NCBI GenBank assembly: GCA_918807975.1
Contig: OU964924.1
Coordinates: 2,864,501-2,928,500, forward strand
Reading direction: 5' to 3'
Origin: Aplidium turbinatum
Lineage: Eukaryota > Chordata > Ascidiacea > Aplousobranchia > Polyclinidae
DNA: 64,000 nucleotides
Shown: positions 12,579-24,348 of the stretch, one piece after another
Numbering within the stretch: position 1 is the first letter of the stretch
Layout: each line of letters starts with the position of its first letter
Program-made: the position numbers and the translations under genes
Notes under the pieces: model-generated
What the model was told of the DNA's origin: nothing
Database searches by the model: none
Seen by the model: only the letters and a program-made list of their open reading frames with translations

Positions 12579-13326
12579 TTAAACACCTTCATGGCTGATG
12601 AACCAAAAGACTCGCCTAAAGAAGTAGATTTTAGTTATTTTATTAGTATACCCTTTCTAGGAAAAGATTCAACAAGTTTTGCAAAAACACTAACTAAACT
12701 TATAAAAAAGAAGTTTTAATGTGACATTCATCCTGTAAAATTATAAAACATTTAAAGTGCACCAATATTTTCAACTGAAGTCACCTACCCCCTTTGCTCT
12801 TTCGTCGAATATTGTGTATAAATTTAGCTGTTTGTGTGACGCAAACCAGACATACATTGGTATGTCAACCAGACATTTGTTGACAAGGAGCACTTAAGCC
12901 CAAACTTAACAACCAAAAGTGCAATTAAAAAGCAAATCGCCTCTTGTGAAACGTGCACTGACAATGTCTCAATAGACCAAATTAAAATCACCTCTCGAGG
13001 CAGATTTGATTCTCAGACTAAGATCATGGAAGCGTTAAGAATCAAACGTAACAATCTATCTCTCAATGGGTAGTTATTCGCCTGTGGCTCATCGTTTCTT
13101 TTATGTGTGTTCTAATTGTTTGTCAAATGCCTGTAGTTTACCCCTAATGTGATCTGTTTCCCACCGTATAATTTACTCGGAATCATTCTTGTATCATTTG
13201 TTCAGTTTATGCTTTTTAGTCCAGAGTGTCGTTGCAGTTATAGTACAAAGTCAAATTAATATTTTTTCTGTATATTGTATTTTTATTTTTTGTATTTTCA
13301 TTTTATCTATATTGCAGATTTAATTC

Positions 13327-13354
13327 CTGATGAGGACACACGTACGTGTCGAAA
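13327..13354 (+). other. Hammerhead-ribozyme-like motif in Penelope tail
   Basis: CTGATGAG is followed by GACAC, a 6-base loop, GTGTC and then GAAA: the order of a hammerhead core with stem II. Penelope-like elements are known to carry hammerhead motifs. One extra unpaired G follows CTGATGA, and no clear stem III or cleavage triplet was found, so activity is doubtful. Confidence 0.45.
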
Positions 13355-13749
13355 ACGTTTGAGTTTATTTTATTTAATTATGTTATATTTTGTGTGAAAT
13401 AAAGTATGCTAAACCCGATAAAGTTACTATGTTTTATGTTTTGTATGCTAAACATAAAACATATGTATGTATCGTATGTTGTGTATGTTTTGTATGCTAT
13501 GCTACTATGTTTTGTTACTAATTTCGTGCTAGTTGTTGTTTTCGCACTTATTTGTGTTGGCAAACGGAAAGCTAATTCTATTATGTTGTACATGACGAAA
13601 ACGTCGAGATCTATAGAAGATTGCAAGAGTGGACGTAGGGATGAGGAAGCTGATGGTGCTAGTAGCATGGGGTTCACTAGGCCAACTTCTAATCTGATTG
13701 AGAGAACAAATCCTGATGTATCGGTAACCGGTGGGTTGTGGGCTGTGAG

Positions 13750-14213
13750 CAGTGGCGTAGCCAAGGGGGGTTTGGGGTTTCAACACCCTCCTTTGGCACG
13801 CGTGTTACGTCACGATATTGGGAATGATGCTTTTAGTTTCTTTATGTGTTTAAAACAAAGTTTGTCTAATTTTAAGCGAAACTGCATTAAAAGAGCGAGG
13901 TTTGCCAATACCAAACATCTCAGCCAGAAATTAGCAACAAGAAAACATAGAGACTTAGCTTTATTTCGGAAAAAATGCCGAAGAAAACATGATCTTATCC
14001 TTTTACTATGCCACTAGACAGCGCCACTTTACAGGAATGTTCATACCCACATTTTTGTTGAAAATTCTTTCAGAATGCACCAAATTCAAATTGTCTGCGG
14101 GAGGCCCCCCATACCCCCGCCGCTGGGTTTCGTCTTAGGCGAACACGCAATCGGGCTTCGCCCGCCGGCCTTCAAACCCCCCACCCCTTTCAAAATTCCT
14201 GGCTACGCCATTG
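13750..14213. mobile_element. hAT-type MITE (464 bp)
   Basis: Ends CAGTGGCGTAGCCAAGG and CCTGGCTACGCCATTG form imperfect terminal inverted repeats, flanked by a perfect 8-bp duplication GCTGTGAG (13742-13749 and 14214-14221). The interior is GC-richer than its surroundings and has no transposase. Confidence 0.9.
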
Positions 14214-14221
14214 GCTGTGAG

Positions 14222-15606
14222 TAGGCCTACCTTTAAATATTAATCAAAGGGATGGGCATTGTCACTGTCACTATTGTCGCAAATCACTCGACCGACATTT
14301 CTGAATTAGCCCTCCCCAAACTTTTTGTCTGGGTGCGCTACTGGTGTGGTCAAGTAGCCTTTTGTTGGTCATGCTTCTCATGATGTGATTTTGGAAGGTA
14401 GTGAGTTTTTTTTATTTGAGTTTTTTGTTTACGGATGTTGTTGCTTAAATCTAGTTGGAATTCATAATGTTGCCTACAGACAGCGTTGTTCAAATGTCTT
14501 ATCATTTTTGGAGTACAGTAGTTGATTATCTGTAAGCTAGTGGCATCTTTAAAGTTATAGCCCAGTCAGAGGAAAAATTCTGAAAAATCTAAAGAAAGCT
14601 GTTCTATCATCTTGCAAAGAAAATTGACTTCGAGAGGGTAATCAAGGCGTGATGCAGTCAAACCCAATGCTTTACATTACCCTTTTGCAATTGAAGCTCT
14701 AAAGACGTTTCTTAAATGCATCAAGTTAGAACCAACAAGAGCTTGATCGGAAGCTGAGTCAACGCTAAAGTAGCCTACAACTAACAGTTTTAAATTTCTG
14801 ACTGATTTGGATTATGTGGATTATGGTCCTAAACAAGATTCACTGATGAATTTAATGAAATGAAAGGAAGATGTAGCCTACCGGTAATCTAAGTAAGAGA
14901 AAACTGAGAAGAGTAGGCTATTACTCGCAAGCTAAAGTTGCAGTTGCAATTATTAATTTAAAAGAAAATGACTTTCTTTTTCTGAGAACAGAACGCTTTT
15001 ACAACTCTACTTAACTAGCTGAATCATTCGTAGGAAATGTATTCTACCGTACATTGAAAAGGTTCGATAGTTGTTGGAATTGACAAACGTATCCACAAAC
15101 TCAAACATATCGTCGATGAGTTTGAAGTTCCATGAAAATTTCATCGTATGTCTGTTGTGCAGTTGCGGGCATGTGGGACAAATTTAAACCATTTGTAGGC
15201 TACAATAATGACATTTTTCAAGACATTTTGGATGAGTTGGTACTTTTGACAGAAAGCCACACAGCAAACTTCAGCTGCAAACCAGAACGAACCACCCCAC
15301 TACACAAGGAATCATTGGTTGCAACTTTCGAAAGGTTTTTCCCAGGATCCCTGGTTTTTCCAAATAGTTTTGTTATGATTTTTTTTGTGTTTCGGTAGCT
15401 ATCTCCAACAGTTGCGCTTTGAGAACGTGGTTTTAGCAATTACTGAAATTTGTGAAGAATTGTTTGCGCTCCAGTAGGCCTATGACTCAAAACCGATTGA
15501 AAAGCTTAACTATATACATGTTGTGCATCAATTCAGACGTCGCAAAATTTTATCATTTGATGCTGTGATCCGTAACTTTGCATTGCAAAAAGTCCAGAAA
15601 GGGTTG
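14222..15606. other. No supported gene
   Basis: Contains one end-like sequence of a hAT MITE family at about 14307-14343 (minus strand CAGTAGCGCACCCAGACAAA) whose partner end was not found. Otherwise only short frames without recognisable content. Confidence 0.45.
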
Positions 15607-15614
15607 AATTAAAT

Positions 15615-15818
15615 CAGGGATGTCCAAAGTCCGGCCCGCGGGCCAACTCCGGCTCACGAGACGTTTTTGTATGGCCCGCACCTGTTGTACAATGTGTTAT
15701 TTTTGGCCTGCGGACACACAAAAATCATATAAATTCAACTTGCAGTTTTCAGAAAAATTATTCCGCGAACACTTATTATCAAATCTGGCTCGCGTGGGAA
15801 AAAGTTTGGACACTCCTG
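15615..15818. mobile_element. hAT-type MITE (204 bp)
   Basis: Starts CAGGGATGTCCAAAGTCCGG and ends AAAGTTTGGACACTCCTG, an inverted pair typical of a widespread hAT MITE type (GTCCGGCCCGCGGGCC subterminal block). Duplications AATTAAAT (15607-15614) and AACTAAAT (15819-15826) match at 7 of 8 bases. Confidence 0.9.
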
Positions 15819-16461
15819 AACTAAATGCTTGGTTGAACTATTTTCGTTGCCTGTAGGCCTATTGTGTGTTTACAAAGCTTTTTAGGCAAAATAGTTAGCC
15901 TCAACGGAATTTTTGCTGCAAGTGTAATCCAGTGATTATTATGATTTTTACATTGAACGAAGTTCTTTTCATGCTGAGGAAAGAAGGCTAATTTCAGCTT
16001 AACACGAACATGCAACGCAATGTTTGCTAAAAAATATTATAGGGCCCATTTTTCGTATTGTATCCCGACCACTGCTGACTTCTCTCGGAGGCCCTGCCCA
16101 TGGGCCTACCAAATATCTGCCTTTTGATGATTTGCCTTACATTGTTGGTTAGGATAAGTGAGCCACGCGGGGTGAGAAAATTTTGTTGAAACGTAGAAAA
16201 AGTATTCTTTTTATCTCGAGTCTGGAGGATACGAGTCCAAATCATCTCTCTAAGTATGTTTATCAATAATAGCTTTTGTGCCATATGACACAACATGCAA
16301 TGGAATAATGAACTCAACATTCCTTTTGTGCATAAGCAGCCAATCTTAGAAATTTCGTTACAATCGCAAGTGTGAATATCTAAATATTTATATAAAATAA
16401 AAATGAATGTTGTTGGTAGAATGTAGTAAACATAATTTGGTAAGTTGCAATAAGTTTCATT

Positions 16462-19400
16462 ATGGCTGGGGATAAAATACTGAACCTTGCACGACACCTT
16501 AAAGAAATCTGTGACTCAAGCGGTAAAGAAAAAGATTGTACAGATTCAGCGAAAGTTTTTCATCAATTGGCATTGCTGTTCCAAGATAAAGGCCCAGATA
16601 AAATATCATTGATTCAGTCTGCTGCATTATACAATGCTGGTATTGCAAGAAATCCTGATAATAAAGCACAGATACAAAAAGACTTGCTCAGCCTCTGCAA
16701 GCAAATATTGGATCATGCTGATGCAGACAGCAAAGAAGTTAATTTGGTTCAAAAAGCTGAAAGTGTCAAGAAACGCTTCGAACAAATGAGAAAGTCAGTG
16801 CAAATTAGTTTAAAAAAATTAAACAGATTCCAAATGAAATCGAAACAGAGCAGTTGATCCAATAGGAAGAGGAACAGATTACGGCCATGAAAACTTTACC
16901 CGACGAAATTGCAAAGAAATACTCATCCATTATGAATGATGTCAGTGAATATTGTGAAGCCGTCATGGGAAAACCCCCTTGTGAATATGCTCTCGTGGGT
17001 ATGGGGTCGTTGGCAAAGAAGGAGATAACTCCGTTCTCCGATTTTGAGAATATCATCGTTTTGCAAGAAGGATGCCAACACTCTGACAATTATCAAGCCA
17101 TTTTGGTATATTTTCGATGGTTCGCTTTAGTTTTTCAAGTCATTTTGATCAACATGCAAGAAACCATATTACCAAGTGTGTGTATTCCTGGTCTGAATGA
17201 TACAACCAAGAAAGATGGAGATTGGTTTTTTGATGCATTTACACCACGTGGCATTTCATTCGATGGAATGATGCCACATGCATGCAAATCTCCACTTGGA
17301 CGACAACAAATGACGAAAGACAAACCTTGGACAACAGAGTTGATAAAACCAGTGAGTGAAATTTTAAAATATCTAAGCACTGAAGAATCGTTAAAGAATG
17401 GCTACCATCTTAGCGATATTCTCACAAAAACAACTTTTGTTTCTGGAAAAAAAGAAATATTTGATGAGTTCGTTGAAAGTGTAAAGAAAACTTTAAACTC
17501 GGCCCCTAGCACCGAAGTGCGTGATGAAATAATTGAACAAATCCAAGAAGATTTGAAAAACTTTGCAATCAAACCAAGCCTGTTCACAATAACGAATTAA
17601 ACCCAGTTCAATCATAAACGAATTGTTTATCGAAGCATAACGCTTTTCATATCGGCGTTAGGCAGACTACATGGAATTTTTGAAAGTTCTTGCTTTGATA
17701 TTATTGACAAACTTCATCAACTAAATGTCATCATTGACTATGCAAAACGAAAGTTGTCATTTTCTGTGGCATTGGCATGTGAGATTAGATTGAAACTTTA
17801 CATGGACAACAAAGGACAAGTTGATTGGGTAGATAACATCAACTCCACCAATAATTCAAATATTGAAACCTCTACGTTGATTGCTGCTGTGGGTGAACGA
17901 AGTTGTATCAATTTCTTTCAAGTTGCATATTCGCTACAATGCGATATTTGTAAACAATTGGACATTAAAAGAATTTTTTTTTACACCAATTTGACTTTGG
18001 TGAACGTGCTCCTTTGTGAATTTCTTAAATTAAAAGAAATGTCACACATACTTTTGCGAACGGTACGGGCCAATCCAACAATTGGTCCACGTTTGAAAAC
18101 TTTTAATTGCAGCCTTGAATTATTAGAAAAAATTCTGATAGAAGCGGAAACATTTGATGAAGCAGAAAAAATAGTGGAAGATTCAAGCAAAGACATGACA
18201 CCTGATGATCTTTGGCAAACTTCTTCAGTGTTGTTTCTGACAGAAAATTATGACGAATCGATTGATTATAGATTACGTTATCTAAATTTAGAAAATCATT
18301 CGGTTGACAACAAAGTAGAAAAACTCCTTAAAAGTATTTTTGCACTATTTTTCATTGCAATTTGTTGTCTCCAAAAAGGCGACTATTGGAGTTCTTGGAA
18401 TATTTATAAACATCTATTAAACATTTCACAAGCGCAAATAGAAAAAGACATGGATGCGCATTTCCAAAGGAGCCAATTTTCCTTGTGCGAAACTACGAAA
18501 TACAAGAAGACAGTGAGTCGATTGTGGAAATTCCAGATAAATGTAGACAGCTTGGTGCAAGTTATCTCAGAATACGATGATGCTCGTGTAAATGAGATTC
18601 TTAACTTTCAATCCATTGCCCAAGCTTTGTTTAAGGAAAGAAAATACTCAGAAGCAAAAATTTATTTTGTAAAAGTTGTAAACGAAATTGCAGAACAGCA
18701 GACAGTTCCTCTAAACAATAATGTAGAATTGAGTGCTGCCATTTCTATTCTTGCGTCTATGGATAACATATTTATAACGTTTTGTATAAATGCAAGTAAT
18801 GAATATGAAAAACTTAAACATCTTCATCAAAACTTCAGAAATGATTCTAATCTTAATCTACTTGTCATACCATTTTCCGAAAGAATTAACGCTATGAAAG
18901 AGTTTTGTTATGGTATGCTGTTACAGAAAAGCAAAGAACCTCTAAGCGCTCTGACGTATTTGTATGATTCACTAAAAATCCACCAACGATTGTCAACAGA
19001 CGAAGATGCTGATATTGGTGTGGCTAATACTTGTTTCCAGATTGGTTGTTGCTTGTTCGAAAGTAAAGAATTTCACGAAGCAAACAGTTACTTCAACAAA
19101 TCACTGAAAATCTATGAAAGTTTATCATCAGATGAAGGTGCTGATGTTTATGTAGCCAATTGTTGTTTCCAGATCGGTAGATCCTTGTTCCAAAGTAAAG
19201 AATATCAGGAAGCAAAGAATCACTTTCATAAATCACTGAAGGTCCATCAACGTTTGTCATCAGACGAAGATACTGATAAAAACGTGGCGATACGATGTTC
19301 TTGGATTGGCCGTTGTCTATTAGGACTTGCAGCAAATTACGAAGAAATGAGTTTGCACCAAAATTCACTGAAAACTTGCCAACAGTCGGCGTCTGATAAA

Positions 19401-20390
19401 GGTTTTAACATTGATGTAATCAATGCTGGTTTCCAAACTGGTAAACGCTTCTTCGAAAGTAATGCACGTAAAGCGGGCGTGAAGTTAGCTCTACCAAACC
19501 ACATTTCTGCTAGGGAAATTCAAGTGTTTTGTCACTTATCACCTGTTCAAGAATATGAGGAAGCAAAGAAATATTTTGAATTGTCTCTGAAAATCAATCA
19601 AAGATTGTCATCAGATGAAAATGCTGATCTTGATGTAGCCAGTAGTTGTTTCTTCATAGGAAAATGCTGGTTTGAAAAAGAAAAGTATGAGAAAGCAAAG
19701 AAGTACTTTGAAAAATCACTGAATATCCATCGACGATTGTCAACAGATGAAGATACTGATAGAAATGTGACAACCCGATATTATTGGCTCGGTCTTTGTT
19801 TGATTAGACTTGCAGCACACGATGAAGTCATAAATTATCTCCAAACGGGATTAAAATATTCCCAATTGCCATCAAACGAAGATGCTGATATTAATGTAGG
19901 CCTGGGCACTAGTTGTTTTCAGGCTGGTAGATCTTTGCTAGAAAAGTCACTGAAAATCTTTCAACGATTGTCATCAGATGCTGATGCTGATGTTGATGTT
20001 GCCAATACTTGTTTACAGATCGGTGAATCCTTGTTAAAAAACAATAAATATTAGGAAGCGCTGTATTATTTCGAAAAAACACTGAAAATCCATCAACGAT
20101 TGTCACCAGATGGAGACGCTGATGGTAAAGTAGCCAAAATTTGTTTCCAAATTGGTAGATGCTTGTTCAAAAGCAAAAAATATCAGGAAGCAAAAAGCTA
20201 CTTTGAACAATCAATGAAAATCTATTAACGATTGTCATCAGATGAAGATGTTGATATTGATGTTGCCAATACTTGTTTCCATATAGGCAAATGCTTGTTC
20301 GAAAGTTATCAATATCAGCAAGCAAGATACTACTTCGGAAAATCACTACATATCCATCAACGATTGTCACCAGATGATGATCTTGACTGA
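16462..20390 (+). pseudogene. Dead paralog of the NTase-TPR gene
   Basis: Aligns along its length with the intact gene at 60727-63834 and ends at the equivalent codons (PDDDLD then TGA at 20388-20390). The start (MAGDKILNLARHLKEIC) opens a frame that loses one base near 16810-16830. After that shift the frame continues to the end with stops at 16863-16865 (TAG for CAG), 17598-17600 (TAA), 20052-20054 (TAG for CAG) and 20226-20228 (TAA for CAA). The nucleotidyltransferase motif is kept (GMGSLAKKE then FSDFENI), as are the DUF294-type middle and the TPR units. About ten or eleven TPR-like units of some 42 residues are present against four in the live copy, one with an inserted loop (KLALPNHISAREIQVFCHLS). 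The 766-codon stretch between the second and third stops is open, so decay is recent or that part is still selected. Confidence 0.85.
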
Positions 20391-21057
20391 GATGTAGTCA
20401 GTTGATTTCAATGGTTTTTCTCGGTCTATTCTAAACTGCTGGGTATCAGGAATATGGTAATATAATATCGTCATCAGCAAATAATGTCAGAAAGCAAGAA
20501 TTTGTTTGAAGAATAACTAAAAAATTCAACAGCACTTGTCATTAAATGAAAAGGATGATCAAATGCAAATTGTGCATATGTTTGAATAGTTAATCTTTTC
20601 CTAATATTTTCCTTTTTCTTTTCCAAGTTAAACTACGGTTAATGTTTGAATAGTTATGGTTTATTTAAAACTAATGAATACTTTCGAATAAACAATTAGT
20701 TTATATTAAATAATAATAATTGATGTGCAGAATATCAGAAAGAAAACAATTGCAGTGTAACACCAAACACCTGAAGGGATTTTCGAAAAAAGTGTCATCT
20801 TAGCTGTACCATAAGCGAAATGTACCTGTAGTTCAAAAGCGAGACTTTGCCACAGATGCCACTGTAACAAAATGTCATAAAAACCGAATTCTAATGTGCT
20901 TGCAAATGTCACTGAAATCTGTTTTCCGGAAACCAAGATGCTTGTAGACAAGTGAAAAGTTCACTTTACTGTTTGTGACTTTATTTGCTTGGATGTGCAG
21001 AATATCAGCAATATCAACGATTATTAACGCTAATTATTGAATGCACGTAACACTAAT
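20391..21057. other. 3' flank shared with the intact NTase-TPR gene
   Basis: About 20391-20560 is similar to 63835-64000 (GATGTAGTC, TCTATTCTAAA, CAAGAATTTGTT, TTCAACA.CACTTGTCATT). The duplication that made the two genes therefore included non-coding 3' sequence. The rest to 21057 shows nothing recognisable. Confidence 0.7.
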
Positions 21058-21883
21058 GATTGATTTTCAATCTTTTTTGCACCGTGACCCAGTAAAGAAA
21101 ATCAATGTAGCCTCGCGACCCCCCCAAAAACATTAAATAAAAGCACATTTAACCAAATTTGATCCTTCCTGACGTACACCCAATGTCTCGTTTGGTTGTT
21201 TTAATATAAACTTTTGAAATCAAAAACGTCTTTTCGTGATGTAATTATTGCTTTTGTTATATTTCCTCCGATGATTTCCATTTCCTATTAAGCTTGGCTA
21301 AATCATAGAAAAAATACTGAATCAAAACTACATTTTCATCGGTTAAAATTATAGTAAATTTTAAAGCATTTATTGAAATCAGTTTTAGTTAGATAATTGG
21401 TGCTGCATCTTTTCAACAAGCTTGTCAATATGTGGAACTGTTGCTGAGAGAACTTTCGTGCTGAGGTTTTACAATACTGACAAATCCATATTTGACATAG
21501 AATTCTATATAACCTCGCTTTTTGTGGTTGCTGGATAACTTGATTTGTACAAAGCAACCTACAAGTAGCCTTCTAAGTGCGACATTTCAAATGCCTTTCT
21601 ACTGTTAAAGCCTTTGTTCTTATTCTTTTCTTGTAAAAAATAATTGAAAATTATTTATTGGATTTCCTTCGTCTCACGGTCCCTCGAAAAACGGCTCACG
21701 ACCCCAAGTTGAATATTAAAGTATATAGGCCGTCTATAGCATAATCTTAGGTCAGGGAATGGTCGATTGCCCAAAAACACAGTTCATTTTGAAAAAAAAT
21801 AATGAAAAAAATACATTAGATTTTCAGGCGTATCACAACCCCTCGAAAAACGGCTCGCAAACCCCAGGTTAAAAAAACCACTG
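21058..21883. mobile_element. Degraded hAT-type element
   Basis: The left end resembles TGATTTTCAATCTTTTTTGC..CGTGACCC. The right end on the minus strand reads CAGTGGTTTTTTTAACCTGG..TTTGCGAGCCG, the common hAT end type that begins CAGTGGTTCTCAACC. A second right-end-like block lies at about 21668-21712. No intact TSD and no transposase frame. Boundaries are approximate. Confidence 0.5.
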
Positions 21884-24168
21884 ATCGAGACAAACAGCCA
21901 TGGAATATGAAATTGAACTTGCAAAAGTATCTTAATGAACAGGCTTCTTTGCGTGACTTTGTCATGCAGAAAAGATTGCTTCTGATTTGCCTCTCGTGAT
22001 TTTTATGCTTGCACTTATGCAATAATGATGAATATTAGAAATCATTTTCAAAAGTCAATTTCTATCTAGTGGATCAAATATGTAACCGTTGGTACATATG
22101 TTGTTGAATACTGGCAATATCTAATATTGAGAAGGGTTAAGAGTTTATCAATAATATTCATTGGAGGTTGTTGAGTAGAAAATATTGCCTTAGAAATCAC
22201 TGATATTGACAAAAATAAGTTTTATTATAGTCACGCTATGATAACCATGATCAAATTATGTCATTTACGTTGTTTAAAATATAACAAACCCTACAAACAG
22301 AACAAATTGGAAAATTTTGGCCAAGCTCTGCATTCTCGTAAAGGAAAACGCTGAGTTGAAAAATATTCAAATCTGTTTGGTTAATATTTTTTTAATCCTG
22401 GTTCCGATATTGATGAAATAACATTATTCAACCCAAGTAGTTTGTTGCCGGTTATTCGTAGCCTACATGGTGCAGAATTTATCGTTTCTTCCAAATTCTA
22501 TTAACTCATTTGATCTGTGAATCAAGTGATGGACTTGACACAGTAATTTTACAAAGTTTACAAAAGTTTTTGTTTATGTTTCATAATGATAATGTGTTAT
22601 TATACAGTTGTATCCATTTTAGATATACATTATTCTCATCACTTTACAAAGTAGACAAGGTCAAAGCGGTTGTTGATATGACCTGACAGAGTATCGATCC
22701 CTTGTCTACCGATTTAGCGCAGGACAGTCTCACCACTAAGCCACCTAGCCGGTTATTGTAGATCTTTCTAACTACAGGTTCCTCTTCTGATTTCTTGATG
22801 GCGGTTCATGAAGCCACAAAATTACTTCATTTCATTGTGTTTTGTGTTAAAGCAATGTTGACACTACATGACACTTTAATCGAGTGCTTTGATTGTTGAT
22901 GTTTATATTATTGTAGTATTAATTTTCTACAGAAGTTTGAAAAGCCCAATCTTCTAATTATGATATTGTGTTGAATTGCACTAAATGTTAATTGTTCACA
23001 ACAGTTGAACTCACTGGTGTAGAACGCTATGGTGCAGATGTGTTGCATTGGAGCTTAGCAGAGAGCGCTGCGTGTGAGTGTTGTAAGGCAGCCCGCATAA
23101 TCAAGGAATGCCTGCTGTTCAGACTTCCCCATGGCAAGTAGGACCTAGTCTCCAGCGACGATGACACCAGTTTGTGGCTAATAACAATCAGCAACTCTGA
23201 TATTTTGGGACAATACGAGAGAACAGTCAAGTTTTTACAGTATGTTGACTTGACAGATATTTTTTGCTAATGTCTCATGAACATAATATGAACGTATGTA
23301 GGCTATATTATTATTTGCGGCGTTTTGCCAATATATTGTACAATTTTGTGTCTTTTGTTGTTTCATTATTACGTTCCTTCCTCATATTGAGGGTTGGATA
23401 CAATGCGCCATTGTTATTGTTTACTGAACATATAATTGCTACATTTTGCAATTATGATATTATCGTTTTGTTTCAATATGTTTATCATAGAATGTTCGCT
23501 GTGATAACACAACAAAGTATTAATTCTGTTACCATGCTGTCGATTATTTGCTTAATAGGACCTGACACGTTACATCGGTAACGTCTTCCTTCTTCTATAG
23601 AGTCTTCTGTATTAGGTTGATACACCAGAGATCGAGACATTCTTGTGGGACTGAGTTGTACATTCCCTTTGACGCACATAAGGTACTGGAAATAAATTTT
23701 CAGTCAACCATTGTATTATTATGGTTAGTGGTGTTGTTTAAGAGGACTTTTGAAGAAAATTAAAAAAAATTATGTGTAGTAAGAGAAATAATGTATGGCA
23801 CGTATGTGTGCCATTGTGCCTCAAGGGTAAAGATTTTGTATATTTTCTCAGCACCAGCCTGATGTGTTGCTAAAATGGCAATAGAAACGGTAGAATTGTT
23901 ATATGGTTTTCAACAGCAGCCTGATAACCAATGCAAGATTTTGCAGATCACATTGATTTAATCACAAACAATGAAATAGACAAACAACGCACCACAAAGA
24001 CCCTGAAAACACAGATAAAAAGTGTGGAATCCAAATGAAATCTGCAAAGTAGAATTTTGGAAACTAGCAAGAACACTCAACACAACATTTGACTGATCAA
24101 AAATTAGGCAACCTTCAAGTTCTATGGAAATATTATTGCCATGCATTGTAGAGACCTAGGAAACTGAC
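21884..24168. other. No supported gene
   Basis: AT-rich sequence with a SINE at 22640-22755 (listed). At about 23790-23830 is a piggyBac-type subterminal palindrome (GGCACGTATGTGTGCC with CCTCAAGGG), related to those at 27638-28024. Confidence 0.45.
22640..22755 (-). mobile_element. tRNA-derived SINE
   Basis: The minus strand reads an A box (TAGGTGGCTTAGTGGT), a variable region, a B-box-like GGGATCGATACTC and a short body. No clear TSD was found and the 3' tail end is uncertain. Confidence 0.5.
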
Positions 24169-24176
24169 TTCAAGAC

Positions 24177-24348
24177 CAGGGCCGTAGCTAGACCGCAGAG
24201 CAAGGGGGGCCAACTTTTTTTTAGGGGGGGGGGGGCGAAACATTGAATCATTATAATTGTAGCTGTTGCTCGAGATTGTTGGGAATTTGCCAGGGGGGAG
24301 CAAAATTTTTTTCAGCGGGGGCAAAGCCTCCCTGGCCCCAGGGGCCTG
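24177..24348. mobile_element. Short hAT-type MITE (172 bp)
   Basis: Perfect 8-bp duplication TTCAAGAC at 24169-24176 and 24349-24356. Ends are CAGGGCCGTAGCTAG and CCCAGGGGCCTG, only weakly inverted. It contains G-rich runs. Non-coding. Confidence 0.8.

Larger units (their letters stand above)
11390..13373 (+). mobile_element. Penelope-like element remnant (RT plus GIY-YIG)
   Basis: The 5' part from about 11400 translates to Penelope-type reverse transcriptase: LLHLATK, then QIDGVTMGCP, LAHAEAKILEF and RYVYDVFALF. The catalytic box is YVYD where YVDD is expected, so this RT should be inactive. After the MITE at 11988-12578 the frame resumes with NTFMADEPKD..ISIPFLGKDS. It then reaches a GIY-YIG-type segment at about 12770-13070 (VYKFSCLCDANQTYIGMSTR), broken by stops and small shifts. 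The element is 5' truncated. The 3' tail to about 13373 is non-coding and carries a hammerhead-like motif. Penelope-like elements pair a telomerase-related RT with a GIY-YIG endonuclease. Confidence 0.85.

Noticed and set aside
13300-13380. A complete hammerhead ribozyme
   Set aside because: Only the CTGATGA/stem II/GAAA part is seen; stem III, the cleavage triplet and a clean stem I were not found, so only a hammerhead-like motif is claimed.
13406-14017. A 203-codon plus-strand open frame
   Set aside because: It runs from the Penelope-like tail across a unique stretch into the MITE at 13750-14213, has low-complexity start and no domain; the MITE boundary with a perfect TSD explains its second half.
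16027-16497. A 156-codon minus-strand frame upstream of the dead NTase-TPR gene
   Set aside because: No recognisable domain, no splice partners and partial overlap with the start of the plus-strand gene; most likely chance.
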